Assembly (NCBI GenBank): GCA_030427985.1
Contig: JAUIBH010000006.1
Location: 1-64,000, forward strand
DNA from: Bacteroidia bacterium
Lineage (GTDB): Bacteria > Bacteroidota > Bacteroidia > Flavobacteriales > Flavobacteriaceae
Direction of reading: 5' to 3'
DNA length: 64,000 nucleotides
The translations under genes and the position numbers were made by a program. Below the pieces are notes generated by a model. That model worked only from the letters and a program-made list of their open reading frames with translations, did no database searches and had not been told where the DNA came from. Below are positions 44,986 through 53,664 of this stretch, piece by piece (positions within the stretch are counted from its first letter, which is position 1; each line of letters opens with the position of its first letter).

Positions 44986-46113
44986 ATGAAAATTTATCAA
45001 TACAAGGTCCTGACCCATGAAAGCATTTCCAAAATTGAAATAGATTTTGTGCCCAATGTTTTTTTTCTGTTTATTTCGCCTTCTTTTTCAAATCCTGAAA
45101 AATTTGTCAAATCACTTAAGAAAAAATATCCAGAAGCTACCATCATAGGATGCTCCACTGCAGGAGAAATAATGGGTGATCAGGTGCTGGACGACACCAT
45201 AGTTTTGACTGCTGTCCAATTTGAAAAGACCAAAATCAAGAGTATCAATGTAGATTTGATTTCAAATGCCTTGGACAGTTACAAAACCGGTGCCAGTATC
45301 AGCGCACAACTCAAAGGGGACGATCTCCGACATATTTTTGTGCTGAGCGATGGTCTTATCGTGAATGGCGCAGAGCTGGTCAAAGGCCTGCAATCAACCG
45401 TAGAAAAGGATGTCAGTATTACCGGAGGCTTGGCGGGTGATGGCACCAATTTTGAAAATACCTTCGTAGTCCACGATGGGGAAATCAATTCCAATAAAAT
45501 AGTGGCGCTCGGTCTTTACGGAAAAGACCTGAAAATAGGTTTCGGATCGAAAGGTGGCTGGGACAGTTTTGGAATTGAGCGATTGGTAACCAATTCGAAG
45601 GACAATGTTCTGTATGAATTGGATGGAAAACCGGCCCTAGAACTCTATAAATCATTTTTGGGTGACAAGGCGAAAGATCTTCCAGGCTCCGGATTGTTGT
45701 TTCCACTGAGTATGCGGAACGAAGACAACCAAACACCGGTGGTACGCACTATTTTGGCCATAGATGAAGAAAAACAATCTTTGACCTTTGCGGGTAATAT
45801 TCCTGAAGGAGCCTATGTCCGCTTGATGAAGGCCAATATCGATCGTATTATTGATGGAGCCGAACAGTCGGCCATGGTCAGCAAAGAAGCCGGCCATGAC
45901 TCTCACCAATTGGCCTTTCTCATCAGCTGCGTAGGCAGGCGATTGGTAATGAAACAATTAGTGGAAGAGGAGGTTGAGGCCGTGAACGAGGTCTTTGAAA
46001 ACAAGATTTTTACCACAGGATTCTATTCTTATGGTGAGATTGCCCCATTTGATAAATTTTCGCCCTGCTCTTTACACAATCAAACTATGACCATTACCAC
46101 TCTAGCAGAATAA
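44986..46113 (+). CDS. FIST domain signal-sensing protein
   Basis: 375 residues covering FIST-N (about 20-220, with I-I-G-C-S-T-A-G-E-I and G-G-L-A-G-D-G) and FIST-C (about 225-365). No signal peptide or membrane helix, so it is cytoplasmic. FIST domains are proposed to bind small ligands such as amino acids. The hybrid kinase gene starts 4 nt after its stop, so FIST probably acts as a separate sensor subunit for that kinase. No DNA-binding output gene is adjacent. Confidence 0.92.
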   Translation: MKIYQYKVLTHESISKIEIDFVPNVFFLFISPSFSNPEKFVKSLKKKYPEATIIGCSTAGEIMGDQVLDDTIVLTAVQFEKTKIKSINVDLISNALDSYKTGASISAQLKGDDLRHIFVLSDGLIVNGAELVKGLQSTVEKDVSITGGLAGDGTNFENTFVVHDGEINSNKIVALGLYGKDLKIGFGSKGGWDSFGIERLVTNSKDNVLYELDGKPALELYKSFLGDKAKDLPGSGLLFPLSMRNEDNQTPVVRTILAIDEEKQSLTFAGNIPEGAYVRLMKANIDRIIDGAEQSAMVSKEAGHDSHQLAFLISCVGRRLVMKQLVEEEVEAVNEVFENKIFTTGFYSYGEIAPFDKFSPCSLHNQTMTITTLAE

Positions 46114-46117
46114 ATTT

Positions 46118-47887
46118 ATGCACAGGTTATTAAAAAGACAACTTAAAAAAGCTGATTTCAATCAGCAGGTCCTTGATCAAATACACTTGTTCTTAGATCA
46201 AGTGAATGATGCCTACAATGCATTTGACAATGATTTGTGCCATGTTGAGACCGTCTTGGAGAAAAGCTCCCAGGAACTTTATCAGGCCAATCAACGATTA
46301 AAAAACAATGTTGAATCGGTTACATCACAGTTGTCCAAAGTGGCCAACAATATAAAAGAAGTCATCTTTGAGATTGATTTGGATGGCAATTGGTTCTATC
46401 TAAACAGTGCATGGGAGACCCTTACTGGGCATAAGGTTAAGGACACCCTTGGAAAACCATATCATACATTCTTGGTGGACCAAGAAGGCGAGTCAGTTCA
46501 AAAATTGATAGACTTCAACAGTCAAAAATTCAGTTCAAGGAACAAAAAATTCCAGTCACTCACCAAAGACAAGAAAACCATATGGGTCGATTTTTCCGTA
46601 AAGCGCATCAAATCTAAAGACGGTGCAATTGAAGGGTATATAGGTACCATTGTGGACATTACCCACTTGAAAGAAGTAGAGGTTGCCCTTATCGATGCCA
46701 AGGAAAAGGCTACCTCCGCCAACAAAGCAAAGGACGATTTTCTGTCCACCATGTCGCATGAAATACGCACCCCGCTCAATGCTGTGGTTGGTATCAGCCA
46801 TCTATTGTTGATGGAAGATCCTAAAAAGGAACAACTGGAGAACCTTAATGCCCTAAAGTTTTCATCTGAGCATCTTTTGGAACTTGTAAGTGACATCTTG
46901 GATTTCAACAAAATTACCTCAGGATCAATGGAATTGGAAGATGCCGATTTTGATTTGGAAAACATGTTGAATGGCATTCAGAGCATTTTCAGCAATAAAT
47001 CTAGGGAGAAAAACATTCGTTTTATCATAAAAAAGGACAATCTTTTGCCCAAAATAGTCAAAGGGGATAATACTCGATTGAAACAGATTTTGGCCAACTT
47101 GATCAACAATGCAATTAAGTTTACTGAAAAGGGTAAAGTAGTGCTCGATGTTGAAATGATCAGTGAAAGTGAAGAGGCCCATATCATCAATTTTGAGATA
47201 ACGGATACTGGAATTGGTATCCCCGAGGACAAAATAGACAAAATCTTCAACTCCTTTTCACAAGCCGGTTCTGATACTACGCGTAAATATGGAGGTACAG
47301 GTCTTGGGCTGGCCATTTGCAAAAAACTATTGGAAATCATGGATAGTGAGCTTAAGGTCATAAGTACATTGGGTAGGGGATCTACGTTCAGCTTTTCATT
47401 ACAGTTGGAGAAAAGTGAAATACACGAGAGTGAAGTGGATAACCTTAATAACTATCATAGATTTGAACCGCTTACCGAAGATTTACAGAGTGTCAAAGTA
47501 CTGGTTGCCGAAGACAACAAACTTAACCGACTGGTCATCAAAAAGTTCTTGACCAACTGGAATATTGATTTTGATATTGCCTATGATGGGGAAATGGCCC
47601 TTGAAAAAGCGGAGAACAATTGCTATGGCCTGATCTTGATGGATTTGCAAATGCCTAAGATGAATGGTTTTGATGCCTCCTTGGCCATCAGGAACACCGA
47701 CAACCCCTTGAACAAAGTTGTTCCCATTTATGCACTTACGGCTTCCACAGGAATCGATATCAATCATAAGATAGAAGAGTATGGCATGAACGGTATCATC
47801 TGTAAACCTTTTGACCCAGAAGAACTTTATTCCACTTTGGTTAAGATCATCAGTAAAACAAAGGTCAATCAGAAAGTCACTGCTTAG
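46118..47887 (+). CDS. Soluble PAS hybrid histidine kinase with receiver domain
   Basis: 589 residues: N-terminal coiled coil (1-75), PAS/PAC (about 75-185), HisKA with His 214 in M-S-H-E-I-R-T-P-L-N, HATPase with N-box L-I-N-N-A-I-K-F-T (328-336) and G-box G-G-T-G-L-G-L (392-398), then a receiver domain with Asp 509 (I-L-M-D-L-Q-M-P). No membrane helix. The receiver is the C-terminal domain, so output needs an Hpt or another receiver elsewhere, or protein contact. Coupled to FIST (4-nt gap). Confidence 0.95.
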   Translation: MHRLLKRQLKKADFNQQVLDQIHLFLDQVNDAYNAFDNDLCHVETVLEKSSQELYQANQRLKNNVESVTSQLSKVANNIKEVIFEIDLDGNWFYLNSAWETLTGHKVKDTLGKPYHTFLVDQEGESVQKLIDFNSQKFSSRNKKFQSLTKDKKTIWVDFSVKRIKSKDGAIEGYIGTIVDITHLKEVEVALIDAKEKATSANKAKDDFLSTMSHEIRTPLNAVVGISHLLLMEDPKKEQLENLNALKFSSEHLLELVSDILDFNKITSGSMELEDADFDLENMLNGIQSIFSNKSREKNIRFIIKKDNLLPKIVKGDNTRLKQILANLINNAIKFTEKGKVVLDVEMISESEEAHIINFEITDTGIGIPEDKIDKIFNSFSQAGSDTTRKYGGTGLGLAICKKLLEIMDSELKVISTLGRGSTFSFSLQLEKSEIHESEVDNLNNYHRFEPLTEDLQSVKVLVAEDNKLNRLVIKKFLTNWNIDFDIAYDGEMALEKAENNCYGLILMDLQMPKMNGFDASLAIRNTDNPLNKVVPIYALTASTGIDINHKIEEYGMNGIICKPFDPEELYSTLVKIISKTKVNQKVTA

Positions 47888-48291
47888 GACATATTACATC
47901 AAAAATCTTGAACTGCAAAGGGAGTAAGTAACCTGCAAATAGAAGAATTGCTTTTACTTTGTTGAGACGGATACCGAAGACCATTAAAAACCGATTATTT
48001 GAACCATATAATCCTACTTTAAAAGAGTTCGGCTTTAAGTGCAAAAGGCCTACGTAGCATACCACATTAAACAGAAAAAATTGAGCATAATGTAATCACG
48101 TATAAGTAACTGAACAATATTTATCCATATCAAAATATAAAATTGTTTTTAATCGTTTATTTGAACTTTGATAACGGTCACGTATAAACGCAGTGCGGGT
48201 TTTATGCAACTGCTTTTTAGTTGAAAAGACACTCACGGTTCAAGTTGTACCTGAACCGCTATTGCGCTTATACAATGCTACCACACGCTTT
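47888..48291. other. Intergenic region between FIST-kinase pair and sigma operon
   Basis: 404 bp without a gene. It separates convergent units. A hairpin CGGTTCA...TGAACCG at 48236-48258 lies downstream of the leftward sigma operon and may end it. The 48181-48220 stretch (CGCAGTGCGGG...) has a higher GC content than its surroundings, with no identified role. Confidence 0.5.
48236..48258 (-). terminator. Hairpin downstream of the serine hydrolase-sigma-membrane operon
   Basis: CGGTTCA / TGAACCG, 7-bp perfect stem with a 9-nt loop. There is no clean T run on the minus strand, so terminator function is tentative. Confidence 0.35.
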
Positions 48292-48846
48292 TTATATAGT
48301 GGAATCCTCGAATTCCTTGATGGTAGTTGTAATTACATTAATTCGCCTAATCCAATTTCTGTTAGATAAATATATTAAAAACAATAGGGCTAAAATCATT
48401 CCAACAAGTAAGAAGTATTTCTCTCGTGTAAAATCAATTGATGATGCAAAAAACGAGATGAATGCTGAACCAAATAAAAATGCAGTAAGCAGAATTGAAA
48501 GAGCCACCTGTTTTAATTTAGTCTGAAATCGATTTAAAGACTTTTTAAGGTTGCCATCGTTTACAGGATTTTGCAACACATACCATCCAACAAAACGAGC
48601 AATAATATATCCGATTGTACTTATTATTAATAAAGCATTTGCCCATAGCGGTTTGGTAGCACCGTCGAACCCAGTATAGTAAACTGCCAAAAAAACCGAT
48701 AGCAAAGTAGCCTCGACTAAAAATTTAATCTTAATTTCCTTGACTTTTGTATGACTTTTGATTTTGGTCATCATTAATAATTCAGTTTTGCTCTTTTCAA
48801 TTCCTTCTGAGTTTTTCCACGTTGATTTTATGTTTTCAATTTCCAT
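48292..48846 (-). CDS. Four-helix membrane protein, candidate anti-sigma factor
   Basis: 184 residues. A soluble basic N-terminal segment (1-42) is followed by two helices (about 45-60 and 70-90), a cytoplasmic loop, and two more helices (about 115-135 and 142-160). It lies 5 nt after the ECF sigma gene. Membrane proteins in this position often sequester the sigma factor, and the N-terminal segment would be the contact region. No recognised anti-sigma domain is visible, so the role is inference. Confidence 0.75.
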   Translation of the reverse strand: MEIENIKSTWKNSEGIEKSKTELLMMTKIKSHTKVKEIKIKFLVEATLLSVFLAVYYTGFDGATKPLWANALLIISTIGYIIARFVGWYVLQNPVNDGNLKKSLNRFQTKLKQVALSILLTAFLFGSAFISFFASSIDFTREKYFLLVGMILALLFLIYLSNRNWIRRINVITTTIKEFEDSTI

Positions 48847-48851
48847 TATGT

Positions 48852-49325
48852 CTATTTTTTTAATGTCATTTTCAATTTTTCTTTAATCCTGCTGACTTTA
48901 ACGCCTACATAATTTTCGGTAATACCTATCATTTCAGCAATTTCCTTGTATGGGTAATCTTCTAAATACAGGGCAATTATTGCTCTATCTGCCTTCGTCA
49001 AAGTCCTTATTGCCTCAAATAGGCGTTCCTCATTTTCTGAGGTTGCGTGTGCATTATTTTGTTCATTGTTATTGGGAAGGTTTTCCTTAAATTCAAGATT
49101 GATTTTGTTCTTTCTGAAGATGGCTATTCCAGTATTAAGGGCAATTCTATACATCCAAGTACTTATTGTCGATTCATCTCGGAATTTCGGAAATGCTTTC
49201 CACAATTGAAGCACTATTTCCTGGAATAGGTCCTCTTGGTCTTCTTTGGTATCTCTATACATCTTGCAAACCTTGTATACGATGCCTTGATGATCATCTA
49301 TGATTTTCAGAAAAGCCTTTTCCAT
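48852..49325 (-). CDS. ECF-type RNA polymerase sigma factor
   Basis: 157 residues with region 2 (V-Y-K-V-C-K-M-Y-R-D and D-L-F-Q-E-I-V-L-Q-L-W-K) and region 4 helix-turn-helix (Y-K-E-I-A-E-M-I-G-I-T-E-N-Y-V-G-V-K-V). Regions 1.1 and 3 are absent, as in ECF sigmas. The ATG directly abuts the stop of the serine hydrolase gene (TAAATG), so translation is likely coupled. Confidence 0.95.
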   Translation of the reverse strand: MEKAFLKIIDDHQGIVYKVCKMYRDTKEDQEDLFQEIVLQLWKAFPKFRDESTISTWMYRIALNTGIAIFRKNKINLEFKENLPNNNEQNNAHATSENEERLFEAIRTLTKADRAIIALYLEDYPYKEIAEMIGITENYVGVKVSRIKEKLKMTLKK

Positions 49326-50708
49326 TTATTTGTCTGCTTTTCTAAATTGAAATGATTTACCCATTCCTTCGGCCAATAAGCCTGTAACGAAATTGGACTC
49401 ATTCAATTTAAAAGTAAATTCAATCTCCACTTTTTTACCGAAAAACTGGTGATTGTCTTTCGGATAAATCTCAAAAGGCGGATTTCCTCCAAGTTTGGCA
49501 AAGAGGCTGTTCTGTACTTTAATTATTGAAAGTACCATTTGATTTTCATCTGCAATGAATTTGCCACTATAAATTCCTATATTCTCAGGCTTTACTGAAA
49601 CCTCTTCTATAGTTGGCACCTGAAATGGTTTGCCAAATACAATTTTCTCAACGTCTGATGCAATATTGCTAATTGGTAATGTTGAGACATTGCTTAAGAT
49701 GATGATGCTTATTTGACTATCTGGATACATCGAAGTAAAAGTCGAATAGCCCCAAGTCCCACCACCGTGATAATACTTTGTAGGCGCATCGAAATTCAGA
49801 TACCAGCCATACCCATAGCCGTCATCATTTTTCTGCATCGAGTGTTCTGATTTTTCAAATACAATATTCTGAGTTTTTTGAGTCAAAAGCTTATCAGAAC
49901 CAAAGCTGTTGTTCCATTTCAATAAATCGGTTGAAGTTGAATACATATCACCAGCACCTTTGAGCATTGAGTAGTTTCTGAAAGGTGCGACCACCAAACT
50001 ATCGTCATTAATTAAATGGTAACCTGAAGTTATGTTGGGTATTATCTTTAGGTTATCATCAATACCAGTTTCTGTCATTTGAAGCTTGCTCAGGATTTTA
50101 TCCTGTAAAATATCTTCAAAGTCACTTTTGTAGATACTTTCTAGAATTGATGCCAATAGATAGTAGCCTAAACTTGAGTATTTCATCTTCGAATCTGGTT
50201 CAAATAATAGGTCAAGGCTATTAATCTCTTCTATTGCCTGTTCGGGCGTTATATGAAGTTTTGATTTAAACTGCCAATAGTCTTTAATACCTTCATTGTG
50301 AGGTAGACCAGAAGTGTGCTTGAGCAATTGTAAAATGGTAATGTCTTTGAACTTGGGCGACAACTCTATCAAATAGTTACTCGCTCTATCATAGACGTTT
50401 AGTTTTTGTTCTTGGTGAGCGATGGCAATAAGAATTCCCGTAAAAGTTTTAGTAATTGAAGCTATTCGATATTTGGCTCCATTTTCCAATGGTAAATCAT
50501 TTTCAAACGAGGTCATTCCAACTGCTTTTTGAAAGACAATATCTTTTCCTTTAGATATGAGTATCTCGCCGTTAAAGCTCTTCTTTTTGTGAATTACATC
50601 GAGATAGGTCTCTAGGGTGCTCAAGTTAAATTCTGAAGATTGGGCTTGCGACTTCTCTCCCAGATAGAATATTAATATGAGTAAGATTAATGATTTTGAA
50701 GTTTTCAT
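49326..50708 (-). CDS. Serine hydrolase, class C beta-lactamase family
   Basis: 460 residues with a Sec signal (about 1-22). The nucleophile is in S-I-T-K (S-x-x-K), the second motif is Y-S-S-L (Y-x-S/N), and the third is H-G-G-G (H/K-x-G). The C-terminal 100 residues are an extra beta domain. Such proteins include D-Ala-D-Ala carboxypeptidases, esterases and beta-lactamases, and the exact reaction cannot be told. Being first in an operon with a sigma factor and a membrane protein suggests a cell-envelope response. Confidence 0.92.
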   Translation of the reverse strand: MKTSKSLILLILIFYLGEKSQAQSSEFNLSTLETYLDVIHKKKSFNGEILISKGKDIVFQKAVGMTSFENDLPLENGAKYRIASITKTFTGILIAIAHQEQKLNVYDRASNYLIELSPKFKDITILQLLKHTSGLPHNEGIKDYWQFKSKLHITPEQAIEEINSLDLLFEPDSKMKYSSLGYYLLASILESIYKSDFEDILQDKILSKLQMTETGIDDNLKIIPNITSGYHLINDDSLVVAPFRNYSMLKGAGDMYSTSTDLLKWNNSFGSDKLLTQKTQNIVFEKSEHSMQKNDDGYGYGWYLNFDAPTKYYHGGGTWGYSTFTSMYPDSQISIIILSNVSTLPISNIASDVEKIVFGKPFQVPTIEEVSVKPENIGIYSGKFIADENQMVLSIIKVQNSLFAKLGGNPPFEIYPKDNHQFFGKKVEIEFTFKLNESNFVTGLLAEGMGKSFQFRKADK

Positions 50709-50874
50709 AAGACAACGATTTAAGTTCTATTTGCCTTATAAGTTGTCTGAAATGCTCAAAATCTTACAAACTGCTAATTTTTTCGAAGGTGTCTTTAAAT
50801 GTCTGGTAACTTTTCTATATATGCATAAAATACACCTATATAATCCCAAATTGGAATGAAATCGAAATGTTGAT

Positions 50875-51484
50875 TTATCTTTTATATGATCTCAACTTTC
50901 CTGAAAGCCCCCTATGACGTAAATACTTGTAATAGGTGGCCCTGGAAATATTCAATCGTTCACATATTTCTGTAACGGTCAACATCCCGTCATTGAAATA
51001 CTCCTCACAAAGTACAGTTTTTTGTTAGTTTTTCTTACTTAATCCCTTTCGGTGCCCCTAATATCTTTCCCCTTCGTCTTGCTGATTCCAATCCTGCTTT
51101 GGTCCGTTCAATGATGATATCCCGTTCCAATTGTGCCAAGGCAGCAAATATGTTGATGATGGACACCGAATGGGAAGACTTCTCTGTGGTATCTATGAAA
51201 GGCTCGGTAATACTCCTGAAACGAACTCCCTTTTTCTTTAGCCTTGTCATAAGATTGGTAAAATGAAACAGGCTCCTTGCCATCCGATCAAGTTTCCAGA
51301 CCACAATGGTATCTCCGTGCCTTACATATTTTAACAGTTTGCTCAAGCTCTTCCGCACTTCCTTGGTGCTCGATACTTTATCCGGGTAAATGTTCTTTTG
51401 TGGAATCCCTTCTTTGAGCAGTGCATCCAATTGAAGGGCCAAACTTTGTTCCATGGTACTCACCCGTGCATATCCAAAAACCAT
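50875..51484 (-). pseudogene. Broken serine resolvase/invertase gene
   Basis: The catalytic domain is intact (V-F-G-Y-A-R-V-S-T with the nucleophile Ser, R-M-A-R-S-L in the dimer region). Reading breaks at G-A-P-K-G, where a one-base frameshift leads to a stop at 51035. In the other frame K-G-L-S-K-K-N is followed by a second stop (51025-51027). The C-terminal helix-turn-helix V-T-E-I-C-E-R-L-N-I-S-R-A-T-Y-Y-K-Y-L then reads on to 50875. The protein can no longer bind its site as one chain. Confidence 0.85.
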
Positions 51485-52248
51485 AACCTGAAAGTTTAAA
51501 TAAACGGTAGAATGTAAACTATTTATTTAGTACGGGGAAATGAACTTTAACAAACCAGTGGACTTGTATAACAATGAAAGTTCAATAAAACGGTGCATTA
51601 AAAACGCGGTCGTGAAATAGAAATCGAAACAGGGGCGAACGCAACGCAGTGGAGTGCTGCAAGCCCCAAATCTTGCCAAACTAACCTTACTGAGCGAGGC
51701 AATTTTATCTATTAATCCGATATACTCTTCTCATCATTCGAAGTGATCCAATGGACTGTTGGCATCAATTTTATATCGTTCCAATCTCCATTCCGTTATT
51801 TTAAGCTTTAGATTGCTTTTCCATAGGCCCAATTTTGTTTTTTCGTCAAATTGCGTCAATTTTTTCGTCAAAAATTTCCAGTGTTTATTGGGCCTCCGAG
51901 GGCATTTACTGTAGATTTCGAAAAAGTCTACTGTAGCCCCTGATTTTGTACAGTATTTCAAAATCTATTCAATTAACTGGTTTTCAACTTGTTGAAGACT
52001 CGAAAACAACCGTGATGGCGCAATTTGCGCATCACCCTCTTGCTATTCAAATTCGGCCTACTCCGTATCCCGAGATTTGCCCACTACCGGAACATCTCAA
52101 TGCAGTAAAGAAAAATGCAGTAAAGAGAATAGGTTGTGCGTCCTATTCCAATTTTACTTTACGCTTATCTTCCCGAATGCTATAAAATTGGAACAGGATC
52201 CATGCGCAAAGTTTTGGGGTAAGTATTTGGGACCAAGCAAAGTTAAGC
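51485..52248. other. Region between resolvase remnant and integrase
   Basis: 764 bp with no well-supported gene. A 75-residue frame on the minus strand (51734-51961, basic, M-K-Y-C-T-K-S) and a 79-residue frame on the plus strand (51946-52185) are present, but neither resembles a known family and they overlap. It may include a former resolution site upstream of the resolvase. Confidence 0.5.
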
Positions 52249-53466
52249 CTATAGTTTAACCAACTTCTGATTATAACTGTCTAATATATCATTCGGAAGG
52301 GACTTAAGATATATTTGAGTGGTTGATAGGCGATTATGGCCAAGCATTGAAGAAATAGCTTGTAAGGGAACGTCCTGCAGCATAGCTTGGGTTGCAAAAC
52401 TATGACGAGACACATAGGAAGTCAATCGTTGTTCTATCTTACATTTTTTAGCAATTTCTTTTAGCCCTTTATTATACCTCTTTCGTGACCACAAGACGTC
52501 TTTATATTGAAGTTCGAATGTGGCTCTTTTAATAATTGGAAATATAAACTCTGACTTCTCTTTATCCCTAAGGTAGAATGATAGTATCTCCTTTAATTGG
52601 GGTGTAATATTAATATCATACGGCTTTGATGTTTTTTTTCTTTGGAATTTAATTCGGTTATCAATGATATTTTGAACTTTTAAAAAAGCCAAGTCCATAA
52701 AGGAAATACCATAAAGCATGTAGGAGGCAAGGAAGTAATTCCTATAGTGAAACAGTCTATCCGTTTCATCCAGTTCTAAAAGCATTATTGATTTGATACT
52801 GTTGATGTCAAGAGCTCTCTTTTCTGTAGGAGTGGTTTTGATCTTATAATGTTTAAATGGGTAAGCATCCCTAGAAACAATATCCAACTTAATAGCCTTG
52901 TTAAAAACTGCTTTGATGGTTCTCATATAAGTCGACAGGCTGTTAACAGAATTACCTTTGGAAAAGTGCCAGTTCTCAAATCTTTTGAGAAAATCATAAT
53001 TGATTTCGTTGAATTTGATATCATTTCCATCAGCGAAATTTTCCAGCACCTTAAATACCGCGTAATATGTGTTTGCATTACCAAATCGTTCAGCTGCTTT
53101 TAACTCATAGACAATATTCTCGGTAAACTGAAAAAATGAATCCAATGACGCAGTTTTTACAATTTTCTTCTTAAGCTGCAAAATGGATAAAAAGTTGAGC
53201 TCGTTCTTTTCGTTTAGCTCATTAATTATGTCGACAGCTCTGGTCTTTTCTTTTAAGAGTTGATTGTTGAGTTTGCTAACTGATGAAGTGCCCTTGAATG
53301 CTCTTTTGACTTTCTCGTTTTTATTATCCCAATATTCCTTTTTTATAGATTGACCTAAGCTTATGGAAGTTGTTTTTCGAAAATGAGTCAGTCGTAAAAT
53401 AATGGGATAGGAGGAATCCTTTTTCATCCTGCGAGTATCTAAAGAAAGTTTTATATTGGTATTCAT
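52249..53466 (-). CDS. Tyrosine site-specific integrase, IntDOT-like
   Basis: 405 residues: N-terminal arm-binding region (1-55), SAM-like core-binding domain (about 108-205), catalytic domain (215-405). The first catalytic Arg is replaced by Ser 255 (Y-G-I-S-F-M-D-L), as in IntDOT of CTnDOT. Arg 354 (V-S-R-H-S-F-A-T), His 377 (L-G-H) and nucleophile Tyr 386 (T-Q-I-Y-L-K) are present; Tyr 351 sits where many family members have His. ATG 53466 is chosen because the longer frame reads through the 24-bp arm repeat. The gene lies 147 bp from attR. Confidence 0.94.
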   Translation of the reverse strand: MNTNIKLSLDTRRMKKDSSYPIILRLTHFRKTTSISLGQSIKKEYWDNKNEKVKRAFKGTSSVSKLNNQLLKEKTRAVDIINELNEKNELNFLSILQLKKKIVKTASLDSFFQFTENIVYELKAAERFGNANTYYAVFKVLENFADGNDIKFNEINYDFLKRFENWHFSKGNSVNSLSTYMRTIKAVFNKAIKLDIVSRDAYPFKHYKIKTTPTEKRALDINSIKSIMLLELDETDRLFHYRNYFLASYMLYGISFMDLAFLKVQNIIDNRIKFQRKKTSKPYDINITPQLKEILSFYLRDKEKSEFIFPIIKRATFELQYKDVLWSRKRYNKGLKEIAKKCKIEQRLTSYVSRHSFATQAMLQDVPLQAISSMLGHNRLSTTQIYLKSLPNDILDSYNQKLVKL

Positions 53467-53485
53467 CCTAATCAAAGGTAAAAAG

Positions 53486-53509
53486 ATTTGCACGCAATTT
53501 GCACGCAAA
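53486..53509. repeat. Arm-type repeat, right copy (24 bp), in the integrase promoter region
   Basis: Identical to 44333-44356 and in the same orientation. It lies 20 nt upstream of the integrase ATG, so integrase binding would also be expected to repress its own gene. Confidence 0.85.
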
Positions 53510-53612
53510 TAGTTGATTTTTTTAATCTTAATTGAATACAAAATTATTTAAATATCTGATAAACAAATTATTATGTATTTGTTTAATTCGAATTGATGTG
53601 AGAATCCTCTTT

Positions 53613-53655
53613 CTGGCAGGCAAGAGGCCACCGGTTCGAATCCGGTATTCTCCAC
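53613..53655 (+). repeat. attR: stranded 3' half of the original tRNA-Ala
   Basis: 43 bp identical to 44244-44286. The next bases complete ACCA, so this copy carries the original CCA-encoding end. The sequence upstream (TCCTCTTT) is unrelated to tRNA, confirming that it is a fragment. Confidence 0.95.
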
Positions 53656-53664
53656 CAAAATTTG

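Larger units (their letters stand above)
44244..53655. mobile_element. tRNA-Ala-integrated islet with IntDOT-like integrase
   Basis: Bounded by perfect 43-bp repeats of the tRNA-Ala 3' half, with a tyrosine integrase reading away from the right end and 24-bp arm-like repeats inside both ends. The excised circle would be 9,369 bp. Cargo: FIST protein, hybrid histidine kinase, membrane protein, ECF sigma factor, serine hydrolase, broken resolvase. No relaxase, conjugation, replication or capsid gene was seen, so transfer would need a helper. Confidence 0.9.

Noticed and set aside
46118-47887. Possible phage-defence kinase system together with FIST
   Set aside because: Domains are standard two-component signalling; no effector, nuclease or toxin domain is present.
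48292-49325. Toxin-antitoxin pair
   Set aside because: The smaller gene is a clear ECF sigma factor with regions 2 and 4, and the other is a four-helix membrane protein of 184 residues.
51946-52185. 79-residue frame in the islet
   Set aside because: No family pattern, overlaps another weak frame on the opposite strand, and contains a short direct repeat (AATGCAGTAAAG) typical of noncoding DNA.
53467-53541. 25-codon extension of the integrase
   Set aside because: It translates the 24-bp arm repeat and a hydrophobic stretch unlike integrase N-termini; M-N-T-N-I-K-L-S-L at 53466 fits the family.
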